Source of the DNA: Streptomyces prunicolor NBRC 13075
Lineage (GTDB): Bacteria > Actinomycetota > Actinomycetes > Streptomycetales > Streptomycetaceae
Direction: 5' to 3'
Length of the DNA: 64,000 nt
Assembly: GCF_000367365.1 (NCBI RefSeq)
Contig: NZ_BARF01000096.1
Span: 1 to 64,000, forward strand
The position numbers were made by a program, and so were the translations under genes. Positions within the stretch are counted from its first letter, which is position 1. Each line of letters starts with the position of its first letter. This document shows, piece by piece, positions 52,009 through 60,658 of this stretch. The notes below the pieces were generated by a model. It was not told where the DNA came from. It saw nothing but the letters and a program-made list of their open reading frames with translations, and did not search any database.

Positions 52009-54162
52009 TCAGCCGAACGGCAGCGCCGGCACCCGGTCCGGTACGAAGCCGTGTGAACGCCTCGCCAGGTACGCGGACTTGTAGCGGTCGACCGCGCGGT
52101 GCCAGTTCAGGATGCCCGCCATCCAGTGCTGGAGGTCGGTCACATAGCCCTTCATGATCTCGCGTGCCTCGTCCGAGAGGCCGAAGTCGTCGTAGACGAT
52201 GGGCAGTTCGTTCGCGGCGACGTGCTCGAACTGGCGCATGCGCTGGGTCATCAGGTCGTGGACGACGCCGAGTGCGGTCGGGTAGTCGATGCCGAAGAAG
52301 TTCTGCACGACGAGGATCGCGTTGTGGACCTCGCCCTCGTACTCGATCTCCTTCTGGTAGGAGAAGACGTCGTTGAGGAGCATGGCGTAGTCGATGGCCG
52401 CGTTCTCCAGGGAGCGCACGGGTCCGGTGCGGTAGACCTCGGGCGGGACCTTCGGGCCGTGGCCCATGCGGCACAGGCTGAGGGTGAGGTCGGAGCCGAA
52501 GGTGGCGCGGCGCATCTCCAGGTAGTCGATCGGATCGGGGATGCGGTGCTGGATCTGGTTGACCAGCTCCCAGACCCAGCTCTCGGTCATCTTGTTGATC
52601 GCGGCCTTCAGGGTGCGCCGGTCGTCCAGGGGCATCTCGGCGGTCGTGAGGGCCCACAGGTCGATGAGTCCGCGTTCCATGCCGTTGACCGGGACGATGA
52701 CCGCCGGTCCCTCGACGGGCATGCAGTCCGAGAGGCGTGCCGTGGTGACGCGGGCCGCGGCGAGGTCGCCGCGGAGGCCGTAGACGAGGGGGTAGTAGTC
52801 GTCGCCGTAGGTCCCCCAGGCGAGCCAGCGGGAGCTGAGGTCGAGGGCCGCTTCGGTGGCGTCCGGGTCGATGCCCGCGGAGCAGAGCGGGAGGTCGGCG
52901 GCGGCGAGTTTCTCCTCGTCCCAGACGCCCTCCTCCAGCATGCCCACAGAGTGCGTCCAGTCGACGAGGCGGACGCGGGCACCGTCCAGGTGCGGGCTCA
53001 GTTCGACCTCGAACGGCATGTAGAAGTCGGGGAGTTGGGACGGTCCGACCTTCTGGAAGGGCACGTGCGTGTAGGCGCGCAGCCGTTCGGCGCCGGCCGC
53101 GGCGAGCAGGGCGCCGATGTCGGCGGCGGAGGTGCCGATGCCGGTCGGGCCGTTCAACGACGAGTTGTCGAGGGCGCCTTCGTTCATGTAGCGGCTGGAG
53201 CGCAGGTGCCATTCGTGGCCGCCGGACTGCCAGTCCTGGAGGCCCTGGGCGTAGGCGGCGACGGCCCTGACCTCGTCCGGGGTGAGACCTTTCTCCAGGG
53301 CTACGGCGGGCACTTCGGTGAACGCGGTGTGTTCAAACTGGTGGAGCCGGGAGGTAAGGACGTCGTTGACGGTGTCGGCGGCCTCCTGGGTGGTGCAGCC
53401 GAAGAAGGTCTCCAGGACGAGCACGCCGTTGCTCAACTCGCCCTCGTCCTCGACCTCCCGCTGGTAGGAGAACAGGTCGTTGCGCAGGTGGACGCCGTCG
53501 GAGAAGGTCTCCATCAGCACCCGCAGCGGCCGCGACTCCGCGACGGCCGCGGGCACTTCGGCGGTCGCGTACTCGACAAGCCCCGCCGACCAGGGCGCGC
53601 CGCCCACCTTGCGGCGCATCTCGATGTACTCGACGGGGTTGGCGACCCGCCCCTCGTTGATGTTGGACAGCTCCCACAGGGACTCGTTGAGCAGATGCTC
53701 GGTGGCGACGGCGAAGCGGCGGCGCCAGTCGACGGACATCGACGGCACCGTGCGCGCCCACAGGTCGGCGAGCCCGGCCTCGACCGGATTCTCCGGCTCC
53801 GGTACGGGAGTTGAGAGGTCCAGCGGCATGAAGAGCGGCAGCCGGTCCAGGTAGGCCTTGCCGCCTGCGCGGTCCTGGCTGCGCTTGAAGGTCTCCAGGA
53901 AGTGGTCGTCGAAGAAGAACACCCACACGTACCAGTCGGTGATCAGCGACAGCGCGGGCCCGTCGCAGTCGGGATGGGTGTAGGCGCAGAGCAGGCCGTA
54001 GTCGTGCGCGTCGAGGTCGGCCTGCTCCCAGATCCCGGAGCCCTCCAGCATGCCCATCTCGCGGGCCCACACGGAGGAGTGGGCGCGGGCCTCGTCCAGA
54101 TGCGGGTTGAGGCGCGCGGGATACGGCATGTAGAAGTGCGGGAGTTCGAACGGCTGGGTCAT
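52009..54162 (-). CDS. geoA: geosmin synthase (bifunctional sesquiterpene cyclase)
   Basis: A 717-aa two-domain terpene synthase that turns farnesyl diphosphate first into germacradienol/germacrene D (N-terminal domain) and then into geosmin (C-terminal domain). The N-terminal domain has FELPHFYMPYPARLNPHLD, the metal motif DDHFLE (85-90) and the NSE motif NDLFSYQRE (228-236). The C-terminal domain repeats the pattern (LPDFYMPFEVELSPHLD, GDDYYPL, NDVFSYQKEIE). Both sites are intact. The start at 54162 and length fit the family. The gene stands alone on its strand and its promoter should lie in the 177 nt upstream, where I see no clear element. Confidence 0.97.
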   Translation of the reverse strand: MTQPFELPHFYMPYPARLNPHLDEARAHSSVWAREMGMLEGSGIWEQADLDAHDYGLLCAYTHPDCDGPALSLITDWYVWVFFFDDHFLETFKRSQDRAGGKAYLDRLPLFMPLDLSTPVPEPENPVEAGLADLWARTVPSMSVDWRRRFAVATEHLLNESLWELSNINEGRVANPVEYIEMRRKVGGAPWSAGLVEYATAEVPAAVAESRPLRVLMETFSDGVHLRNDLFSYQREVEDEGELSNGVLVLETFFGCTTQEAADTVNDVLTSRLHQFEHTAFTEVPAVALEKGLTPDEVRAVAAYAQGLQDWQSGGHEWHLRSSRYMNEGALDNSSLNGPTGIGTSAADIGALLAAAGAERLRAYTHVPFQKVGPSQLPDFYMPFEVELSPHLDGARVRLVDWTHSVGMLEEGVWDEEKLAAADLPLCSAGIDPDATEAALDLSSRWLAWGTYGDDYYPLVYGLRGDLAAARVTTARLSDCMPVEGPAVIVPVNGMERGLIDLWALTTAEMPLDDRRTLKAAINKMTESWVWELVNQIQHRIPDPIDYLEMRRATFGSDLTLSLCRMGHGPKVPPEVYRTGPVRSLENAAIDYAMLLNDVFSYQKEIEYEGEVHNAILVVQNFFGIDYPTALGVVHDLMTQRMRQFEHVAANELPIVYDDFGLSDEAREIMKGYVTDLQHWMAGILNWHRAVDRYKSAYLARRSHGFVPDRVPALPFG

Positions 54163-54339
54163 GGCCGGGCCCTACCCGCGGTCCTCAACGGCCATCCCGG
54201 GCAGGGGACATGATCACACCATCGCGTGAATCAGGAGTGAACCCATGAGTTTCGCCCGCACCTTGTGACGTTCACTTCTACGCGCGCAGACTACGAGGGC
54301 CCGCCCTTCGGGCGGACGACGGGACTTTGCGGACACGAC

Positions 54340-55104
54340 CTAGACCTGGGCGCGGCCCGGCGTGCGCACCGCGCGCCCCACCCGGGTGCGCAGGGCCACG
54401 AACTCCGGCAGTCCCCGGGTGCCGATCTGGTCGCGGGGGCAAGGGAGTTCGACCGGTAGATCCAGGGCCACCTTCGCGCCCGGGCCGGGCGTCAGGACGA
54501 CGACGCGGTCGCCGACGTAGACGCTTTCGTCGATGTCGTGGGTGACGAAGACGATCGTCGTACGGTCCGTGCGGTGCACCTCCAGGAGGAGGTCCTCCAG
54601 GTCCTCGCGGGTCTGGGCGTCGAGGGAGCCGAAGGGTTCGTCCATCAGCAGCAGGGAGGGGCGGCAGACCAACGCGCGGGCGATGGCCACGCGTTGCTGC
54701 ATGCCGCCGGAGAGCTGCCCGGGGTGGCGGCGGGCGGCGCCGGTCAGGCCGACGCGGTCCAGGATGCGGTCCGCCTCGGCGCGCCGCTCGGCCCGGCGCA
54801 GGCCCTGGCGGCGCAGGGGCAGCGCCACGTTGTCGCGGACGGTGAGCCAGGGCAGCAGCGAGCGGCCGTAGTCCTGGAAGACCACGGCGAGGCGGTCGGG
54901 TACGCCGGTGACGGGTGTGTCGTCGATCGTGATCGTGCCCTCGCGCGCGGGCAGCAGTCCGGCGACGGTGCGCAGCAGGGTGGACTTGCCGCAGCCCGAC
55001 GGGCCCACCACGCACAGGAGTTGACCGTCCGGCACGGTGAGGCTGAGGTCGTGCAGGACGGGCTGGTCGCCGTAGTGCTGGCTCAGGGAGTCGAGGCGGA
55101 GCAT
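54340..55104 (-). CDS. ABC transporter ATP-binding protein, nitrate/sulfonate/taurine type
   Basis: A 254-aa ABC ATPase and the last gene of a five-gene operon. Walker A is GPSGCGKST, signature LSGGMQQR, Walker B LLLMDEPFGSLD, switch His in VTHDIDESV. It belongs to the SsuB/TauB-like group and serves the two permeases at 56718-58659. It starts 9 nt after the decarboxylase stop. The substrate of the importer may be an aromatic 2-oxo acid or a precursor, given the enzyme encoded between permease and ATPase (inference). Confidence 0.9.
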   Translation of the reverse strand: MLRLDSLSQHYGDQPVLHDLSLTVPDGQLLCVVGPSGCGKSTLLRTVAGLLPAREGTITIDDTPVTGVPDRLAVVFQDYGRSLLPWLTVRDNVALPLRRQGLRRAERRAEADRILDRVGLTGAARRHPGQLSGGMQQRVAIARALVCRPSLLLMDEPFGSLDAQTREDLEDLLLEVHRTDRTTIVFVTHDIDESVYVGDRVVVLTPGPGAKVALDLPVELPCPRDQIGTRGLPEFVALRTRVGRAVRTPGRAQV

Positions 55105-55113
55105 CGGGGTCGG

Positions 55114-56721
55114 TCACCTGTCCCAGGGTTCGGTGTAGAGGGCGCCCTGGCCGGCGGCGACCCGGAGGTGCAGCAGGTGCGGGCCGTCCTCGTCGGGCAA
55201 GTGGAGGGTGTGGTCGAGGACTTCGGGGAGTACGGCGGGGTCGTCGACGTAGGTCGCCGGGCAGCCGAAGGACCGGGCCAGGGCGACGAAGTCGACGCCC
55301 TCGATGTCGGTGCCGGGGACCGGGGCGATACCGATACGGCGGCCCAGGGCGCGGACGGCCGCGTAGCCGCCGTTGTCGAGGACGACGTAGGTGACCGGCG
55401 CCCGGTGTCGGGCCGCGGTCCACAGGGCCTGCACCGAGTAGAGCGCGGAACCGTCCCCGAGCACGCAGACCAGTCGGCGCCGGTCGGCGAGCGCGCGGCC
55501 GGCCGCGAGGGGCAGGCCCCAGCCGAGGGCTCCGCTGCCCGTGGTGAGGAAGCCGCCGGAGGTGTCGACGGGCACGCGCGCGTGGAGGGCGTCCCGGTGG
55601 CTGGGGGCTTCCTCGACGAGGACGCGGTCGCGGGGCAGCCGGGTGCGGAGGTGGTCGAGGACCAGTTCGGCGGTGAGGCCCGAGCCGGGTTCCGGCGGTG
55701 CGGGTGCCGGGCGGGGCGGGGGCGGTTCGCGGTCCGATTGCCCGAGCAGCGCGGTGAGTTGGGCGAGGGCGGGCTTGAGGGTGGTGACGATGCTGGTGCC
55801 GGTCGGCAGCCAGGCCGCTTGCGCGGGGTCGCAGTCCAGGTGGTGGAGTTCGGTGCCGGGGTGGAGGGGCGGTCCGCCGTCGTCGAAGTGGTAGGTGAAC
55901 ACGGGCGCGCCGAGGGCGACGACGACGTCGTACGGCCGTAGCCGCGCGGCCAGTTGGCCCGCCACCGGTGGCAGGAAACCCTGGAAGAGGGGGTGGGACT
56001 CGGGGAAGCCGGAGCGGCCGGAGAGGGGGCTGATCCAGACGCCCGCGCGGACGCGTTCGGCCAGGGCGCGGACCTCCGGGAGGGCGTCCTCGTCGTCGAC
56101 ACCGGGGCCGACGACCAGGGCGGGGCGGGCGCAGGCGTCCAGCCGGGCCACGAGGGCGGTCAGGGCCTGCGGGTCGGCGGTGAAGCCGGCGTGCACGGTG
56201 CGCGGCAGGACGGGGACGGCGGGCTGGTCCCAGTCGTCCTCGGGGACGGAGACAAACACCGGTCCGCGCGGGGGTGTCATCGCGATGCGGTAGGCCTCGG
56301 CGAGTACGGCGGGCACGTCGGCGGCGCGTTCGGGCTGGTGGGCGAACTTGACGTAGGGGCGCGGGAATTCGGCCGGCCGGTCGGCGCCGAGGAACGGGCG
56401 CAGTTGCAGCAGGGAGCGCGCCTGCTGGCCCGCCAGGATCACCAGCGGGACGCGGTCGCGGTGCGCGTTGAAGACGGCGCCGAGCGCGTGGCCGACGCCG
56501 CCGGCCGAGTGCAGGCTGACGAACGCGGCGTGGCGGGTGCCGAGCGCGTGGCCCGCGGCCATGGCGACGGCGGTGGACTCCTGGAGGCCCAGGACGTAGG
56601 TGAAGTCCTCGGGCCAGTCGCGGAACATGCGCAGTTCGGTGGAGCCCGGGTTTCCGAAGACCGTGGTCATCCCGGTGTCGCGGAGGAACTGGACGACGGC
56701 GTCCAGGACGGTGCCCTTCAT
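55114..56721 (-). CDS. benzoylformate decarboxylase-like ThDP-dependent enzyme
   Basis: A 535-aa thiamine diphosphate enzyme closely following benzoylformate decarboxylase. GNPGSTEL carries Ser27 (active-site Ser), QES holds the cofactor-activating Glu48 and SLHSAGG carries His71, matching the catalytic Ser/Glu/His of the Pseudomonas enzyme; the C-terminal GDGSALYSVQAL...LDNGGY is the ThDP-Mg motif. It should decarboxylate aromatic 2-oxo acids to aldehydes. The ATG at 56721 overlaps the upstream permease stop (ATGA), and the ATPase gene follows, so the enzyme is built into the importer operon. Other ThDP decarboxylases, such as those for sulfopyruvate, are less similar. Confidence 0.85.
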   Translation of the reverse strand: MKGTVLDAVVQFLRDTGMTTVFGNPGSTELRMFRDWPEDFTYVLGLQESTAVAMAAGHALGTRHAAFVSLHSAGGVGHALGAVFNAHRDRVPLVILAGQQARSLLQLRPFLGADRPAEFPRPYVKFAHQPERAADVPAVLAEAYRIAMTPPRGPVFVSVPEDDWDQPAVPVLPRTVHAGFTADPQALTALVARLDACARPALVVGPGVDDEDALPEVRALAERVRAGVWISPLSGRSGFPESHPLFQGFLPPVAGQLAARLRPYDVVVALGAPVFTYHFDDGGPPLHPGTELHHLDCDPAQAAWLPTGTSIVTTLKPALAQLTALLGQSDREPPPPRPAPAPPEPGSGLTAELVLDHLRTRLPRDRVLVEEAPSHRDALHARVPVDTSGGFLTTGSGALGWGLPLAAGRALADRRRLVCVLGDGSALYSVQALWTAARHRAPVTYVVLDNGGYAAVRALGRRIGIAPVPGTDIEGVDFVALARSFGCPATYVDDPAVLPEVLDHTLHLPDEDGPHLLHLRVAAGQGALYTEPWDR

Positions 56722-57656
56722 GTGGACCTTCCCTTGCGGCTTTCTGTACGGCTGCTTTTGTGGCTTCCTTTGCTCCTTCTTTCGTGGCTTCTCTTGCCGG
56801 TGAGTCGCTTCTCGATCGCCAGGAGGCCGGTGTTGAGCAGGTACCCCAGGGCGCCGAGCAGGACCAGCACCGCCCATACGGTCAGCAGGTCGGAGCGCGA
56901 CTGGGCGTCGGTGAGCGCGAAGCCGATGCCGTTGGCGGTGCCCGGCAGCAGCTCGGAGAAGACCATGAGAATGAGGCAGAGCGAGAGGCTGAGCCGCAGG
57001 CCCGCGAAGATGCGGGGCAGCGCGGACGGCAGCAGCAGGAACCACAGGCGTTCGACCGCGGTCAGCCGCAGTACGGCGGCCACGTCGAGGCGGAGCGGGT
57101 CGGTGTCGCGGGCGCCCTCCGCGGTGTTGATCAGCACCGGCCAGATCGCGCTGAACACGATCGACGCGAGCTGCATCGGCGTACCGAAGTCGAACACGAC
57201 GACGAACACGGGCACGAGCGTGGGCGGTGGCAGGGCCCGCGCGAACTGGAGCACCGGGTCGCACAGGGCGTAGGCCCGGGGCGAGCGCCCGACCAGGATA
57301 CCGAGGCCGACCCCGACGACCGCGGCGAGCACGAACCCCGCGGCCATCCGCCCGAGACTGGGCAGGATGGTGTCGACGGCCGCCGGGGTGAGGAACGCGT
57401 GTCCGACGGGGCCCGAGAACCACAGGTCGTAGGCGTGGCGTGCGATGCGGGCGGGGGGCGGGAAGTAGACACTGCCGTGCGCACGGGCGCCCAACTGCCA
57501 GGCGGTCAGGGCGAGTACGAGGACCAGCCGGCGCAGGAGAGCGCCGCGGGCGAGGCGTGCGGTGCGGGCCGCCGTTTCGCCGACCAGGTGCGCGGTTCGG
57601 GCCGCCGCGCCATGGTCCGTGGGGCGGCGCGACTCGTGGGTCGGTGCCCCGCTCAC
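56718..57656 (-). CDS. ABC transporter permease, SsuC/TauC-like
   Basis: A 312-aa permease with an unusually long hydrophilic N-terminus (about 35 residues) before the first helix (LVLVLALTAWQLGARA) and a Lys/Arg/Ser-rich C-terminal tail (KRSHERRSKGSHKSSR). The ATPase-contact loop is RLDVAAVLRLTAVERLWFLLLPSA. The GTG at 57656 has GAGAGGGG upstream; the frame extends further but the added part is Arg/Pro-rich and non-conserved. It pairs with the second permease encoded 13 nt upstream. Confidence 0.86.
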   Translation of the reverse strand: MSGAPTHESRRPTDHGAAARTAHLVGETAARTARLARGALLRRLVLVLALTAWQLGARAHGSVYFPPPARIARHAYDLWFSGPVGHAFLTPAAVDTILPSLGRMAAGFVLAAVVGVGLGILVGRSPRAYALCDPVLQFARALPPPTLVPVFVVVFDFGTPMQLASIVFSAIWPVLINTAEGARDTDPLRLDVAAVLRLTAVERLWFLLLPSALPRIFAGLRLSLSLCLILMVFSELLPGTANGIGFALTDAQSRSDLLTVWAVLVLLGALGYLLNTGLLAIEKRLTGKRSHERRSKGSHKSSRTESRKGRST

Positions 57657-57669
57657 GTCCGTGCCCCTC

Positions 57670-58659
57670 TCACGTCGGCGCCTCGCCGTCGGCCGCCTCG
57701 CCGCTGCCGTGTTCCCGCGGACGACCGGTGACACCGCCCGGCGGTGCGGCACCAGGTCCGTGTGCCCCGGCGCGGTCCGGTCCACCCCGGCGCCCCGCAG
57801 CGGACGCGGTCGGCCCCGACCCGCCGGAACCGCCTCGCCGTGCGCCGCTCCCGCCGGGACTCCGCCACGCAGCACGCGTCGCACCCCGTGTTCCCCGGGC
57901 CCCCGCCCTCCAGGGAAACGCCCTCCGCTCCCCCCACACCAGCACCCCGTTGATCACCAGCCCCAGCACCCCCGCCCACACCACCCCCGCCAGCACGTCC
58001 CGCGTGCCGTCCGTGGCGAGTTGGGCCTGGGCGATGAAGATGCCGAGGCCCTGGCCGAAGCCGGAGAGGAGTTCGGTGGCCGTCGCGAGGACGAGGGCCG
58101 TGGCGGCCGAGATGCGCAGGCCGGCGACGATGAAGGGGGCCGTGGCCGGGAGTTCGACGCGCAGGAGTATCGACAGGCGGCCGAAGCCGAAGGTGCGCAG
58201 GGTGTCCTTGGCGAGGGGGTCGGTCTCGCCCAGGCCGTAGACGGTGTTGAAGAGGATGGGCCAGATCGAGGCGTAGGTGATCAGCGTGACCTCGGTCTCG
58301 GTGCCGGTGCCGAGGAGGAGGGAGACGAGGGGGATCAGGGCGACGGACGGGAGCGGGCGCAGGAACTCGATCACCGCGCGGACCGCGTCGTCGACCACCG
58401 GCACGCTGCCCAGCAGCAGACCCAGGGGAATCGCGATGGCGCAGGCGAGGCCCAAACCGAGTGCCCAGGCCCGGAGGGTGACCGCGACATCGTCCAGGAA
58501 CGTGCGGTCGCCCGCCAACTCGACTGCCCGGGCCAGGACTTCGGACGCCGGTGGCAGGTAGCTCCGCCTTACGATGCCTGCCCTGCCGACCGCCTCGCAG
58601 GCGCCGAGGGCCAGCAGTGCGCCGAGGGCGCCCAGGGCGAGTTCCTGGCGGCGGTTCAC
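57670..58659 (-). CDS. ABC transporter permease, SsuC/TauC-like
   Basis: A 329-aa permease starting at the GTG that overlaps the stop of the binding-protein gene (GTGA at 58656-58659). Helices follow from LALGALGALLALGACEA; the cytoplasmic loop is DTLRTFGFGRLSILLRVELPA. The last ~70 residues are a Gly/Arg/Ala-rich low-complexity tail with no counterpart in SsuC, perhaps gained by loss of an original stop codon. Two different permeases in one operon suggest a heterodimeric channel. Confidence 0.86.
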   Translation of the reverse strand: MNRRQELALGALGALLALGACEAVGRAGIVRRSYLPPASEVLARAVELAGDRTFLDDVAVTLRAWALGLGLACAIAIPLGLLLGSVPVVDDAVRAVIEFLRPLPSVALIPLVSLLLGTGTETEVTLITYASIWPILFNTVYGLGETDPLAKDTLRTFGFGRLSILLRVELPATAPFIVAGLRISAATALVLATATELLSGFGQGLGIFIAQAQLATDGTRDVLAGVVWAGVLGLVINGVLVWGERRAFPWRAGARGTRGATRAAWRSPGGSGARRGGSGGSGPTASAAGRRGGPDRAGAHGPGAAPPGGVTGRPREHGSGEAADGEAPT

Positions 58660-59630
58660 TTGACGAGGAGCGTGGCCGGGTCGATCGGTTTCTTCAACAG
58701 CCCGCGTTTCCACATGAGTTCGATGAGCCGGCGCAGTTGGGCGGCGTCGGTGGTGGCCGGGTAGGCGGGCAGGTTGATGGTCTTGGCCTGGTCCTCGGTC
58801 ACCTTGGTGTACTTGGGGAGTTCGGCGCGTACGGCTGAGGGGTCCTGCGCCGCGATCTTCGACGCCGCCTCGATCGCCCGCTTGAACGCCGCCGCGGCCT
58901 TGGCGTGTTTCTCGGCGAACGCGCTCGTCGTGACGTAGCCGCTGATCGGCAGGGTCTGGACGGGCGCCGACCCGCCGTCCAGCAGTACCCGCGTCTTCAA
59001 CTCCCCCTGGATCGCGCTGTCGAAGGGCTCGACCGCGTGGACGGCGTCGACCTGGCCCTTCTCCAGGGCGGGACCCATCTGCGGGAAGGCGATCTGCCGG
59101 TAGACGGGGTGTCCGGCGCCCTGCTGGTCGAGGATCGCGTCGAGGGTGAGTGACTGGATGTTGTTGAGGATGTTGACGGCGACCGTCTTGCCCTTGAGGT
59201 CGGCGGGGGTCTTGATGGGCGAGTCCTTCGGGACCAGGACGTCCATCATGTGCGGTGCGGTGCGGACGCCCTCGGCGAGGATGCGGAGGTCGAGGGTGCC
59301 CTTCTCGTCGGCCTGGAGGAAGGTGACGTAGTTCGCGCTCGCGATCACGTCGACCTGGCCCTTGGACAGGGCGGGCAGGGCCTGGATGCTCTGCTGGACG
59401 GGCTGGATGGTGACGTCCAGCCCCTCCCTCACGAACAGTCCGCGGTCCCGGGCGATGTAGAGCGCCGCCGCGTCCGTGAGCGGCAACGCGGCCACGGTGA
59501 CCTTCTGCCGCCCGTCGCCGGAGGAGCCGGAGTCCGCACCGCCGCCGCAGGCGACGAGCACGAGCGCAAGCACGGTCGCGCCCGCCGCCAACCTCCCTGT
59601 TCCCACTTGTAATGGACGTGAAGTCGTCAT
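58656..59630 (-). CDS. ABC transporter substrate-binding lipoprotein, NMT1/SsuA-like
   Basis: A 324-aa lipoprotein with lipobox LVAC after a short signal peptide, starting at ATG 59630. The mature domain (VTVAALPLTDAAALYIARDRGLFVREGLDVTIQPV) is the NMT1/THI5-like fold used for nitrate, sulfonate, taurine and pyrimidine ligands. First gene of the operon binding protein - permease - permease - decarboxylase - ATPase. I looked for a thiamine riboswitch upstream and saw none, which speaks against a thiamine-precursor importer. Confidence 0.9.
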   Translation of the reverse strand: MTTSRPLQVGTGRLAAGATVLALVLVACGGGADSGSSGDGRQKVTVAALPLTDAAALYIARDRGLFVREGLDVTIQPVQQSIQALPALSKGQVDVIASANYVTFLQADEKGTLDLRILAEGVRTAPHMMDVLVPKDSPIKTPADLKGKTVAVNILNNIQSLTLDAILDQQGAGHPVYRQIAFPQMGPALEKGQVDAVHAVEPFDSAIQGELKTRVLLDGGSAPVQTLPISGYVTTSAFAEKHAKAAAAFKRAIEAASKIAAQDPSAVRAELPKYTKVTEDQAKTINLPAYPATTDAAQLRRLIELMWKRGLLKKPIDPATLLVK

Positions 59631-59687
59631 GCGAGCAAGCAATACCAGCGTTTTGGCATGATCACCACACGCGGGTCGGACAAAGAT

Positions 59688-60577
59688 TCATTGATCGGAA
59701 AAATGCGAAACGAGTTCCCCGGCGACCCACGCGAGCGCGTCCGGCAACTCCTCCGTGACCACCGGCAACCACAGGGACGCGGAGACGAGCCCTGCGTCGG
59801 ACAGCCGGCCCAGCTCGTCCCGCACGCTCTCGGCGCTCGCGTCGGACCCGCCCAACGGCCGGCCCGGCACCTTCACCGCGGGGGTGAATCCGGGCGGCAC
59901 CAGGAACAGGCCCGCCGTCAGGGCCAGTTCGCCCGGATCGCGGCCGACCTCGTCGCCGAGCGCGTCCAGCCGTGCCCGCACCCCGGTGAGCGCCTCCGCG
60001 TCGACCCCGGAACCGTGCCACGCGTCGCCGAACCGCAGGGCCCGGCGCAGTGCCGCGTCGCTCTGCCCGCCGATCCAGACGCCGGGACCGCCCTCGGTGG
60101 ACGGCAACACCCCGAGGCGCGGTGATCCCTCGCCGCGCCACAACTGCCGTACGACGGTGAGCTGTTCGTCGGTCCGGCGGCCCCGCCCCGCGAACGGGAC
60201 GCCTACGGCCGCGAACTCCTCGGCGTCCCAGCCGGTGCCGACGCCGAGCGTGCTGTGCTTTCTGGGGGATACCCCCAGACCCCCGGGCCTCCGGAGAGCC
60301 GGTCGAGGGTGGCGGTCTGGTGGGCCAGGACGAGCGTGTTGTACAGCGGCAGGACCAGGATGCTGGTGACCAGCCCGATCCGTCGGGTCGCCCCGGCGAT
60401 CGCGGCCAGCAGGATCAGCGGGTCCGGGGTCACCCCCAGGTCACCGGCCACCGCGTGACCGCTCGCGAAGACATGGTCGAACCCCAACTCCTCGGCCCTG
60501 ACGGCGGTTTGGAGGACCGCGTCCAGCTCCCCCTCCTGGTCCGGCCACAGTCGGTGCGGTGCCACTCCGATACGCAT
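59688..60577 (-). pseudogene. LLM-class flavin-dependent oxidoreductase gene interrupted by a short insertion
   Basis: The 5' part codes MRIGVAPHRLWPDQEGEL... up to ATLDRLSGG, the start of an F420/FMN-dependent luciferase-like enzyme. The frame is then lost; the expected continuation STLGVGTGWDAEEFAAVGVPFAGRG is found in another frame and runs to the normal C-terminus ending LVSHFSDQ. Between the two is a sequence of about 29-32 nt that includes a G5/C5 palindrome. Without it the protein would be about 285 aa, normal for the family. The remaining gene is followed after 57 nt by the ABC importer operon, and LLM enzymes often accompany such importers, so the intact ancestor may have processed the imported compound. 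Confidence 0.82.
60257..60288. mobile_element. short palindromic insertion in the LLM gene
   Basis: The core TCTGGGGG-ATA-CCCCCAGA (60261-60279) is a perfect 8-bp inverted repeat with a 3-nt loop, followed by a second run ACCCCCGGG. The segment has no counterpart in the LLM coding frame. A possible target duplication is the 5-nt GTGCT pair (plus strand) next to it. It resembles small palindromic repeats I remember from other Streptomyces genomes. Confidence 0.65.
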
Positions 60578-60658
60578 CTCTGTCGTACTCCCCTCGCGCG
60601 ACGACAACGTCCGGCAGGAACGTCAGTGACCGACCCAACTACACACCGGCCGCCGAAG

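Noticed and set aside
54246..54269. Seven-codon plus-strand ORF with an AGGAG upstream of the geosmin synthase gene
   Set aside because: Too short to support; antisense to the promoter region of geoA and probably chance.
59631..59687. Possible thiamine riboswitch before the NMT1-like importer operon
   Set aside because: Only 57 nt separate the genes and no CUGAGA-type conserved core is present.
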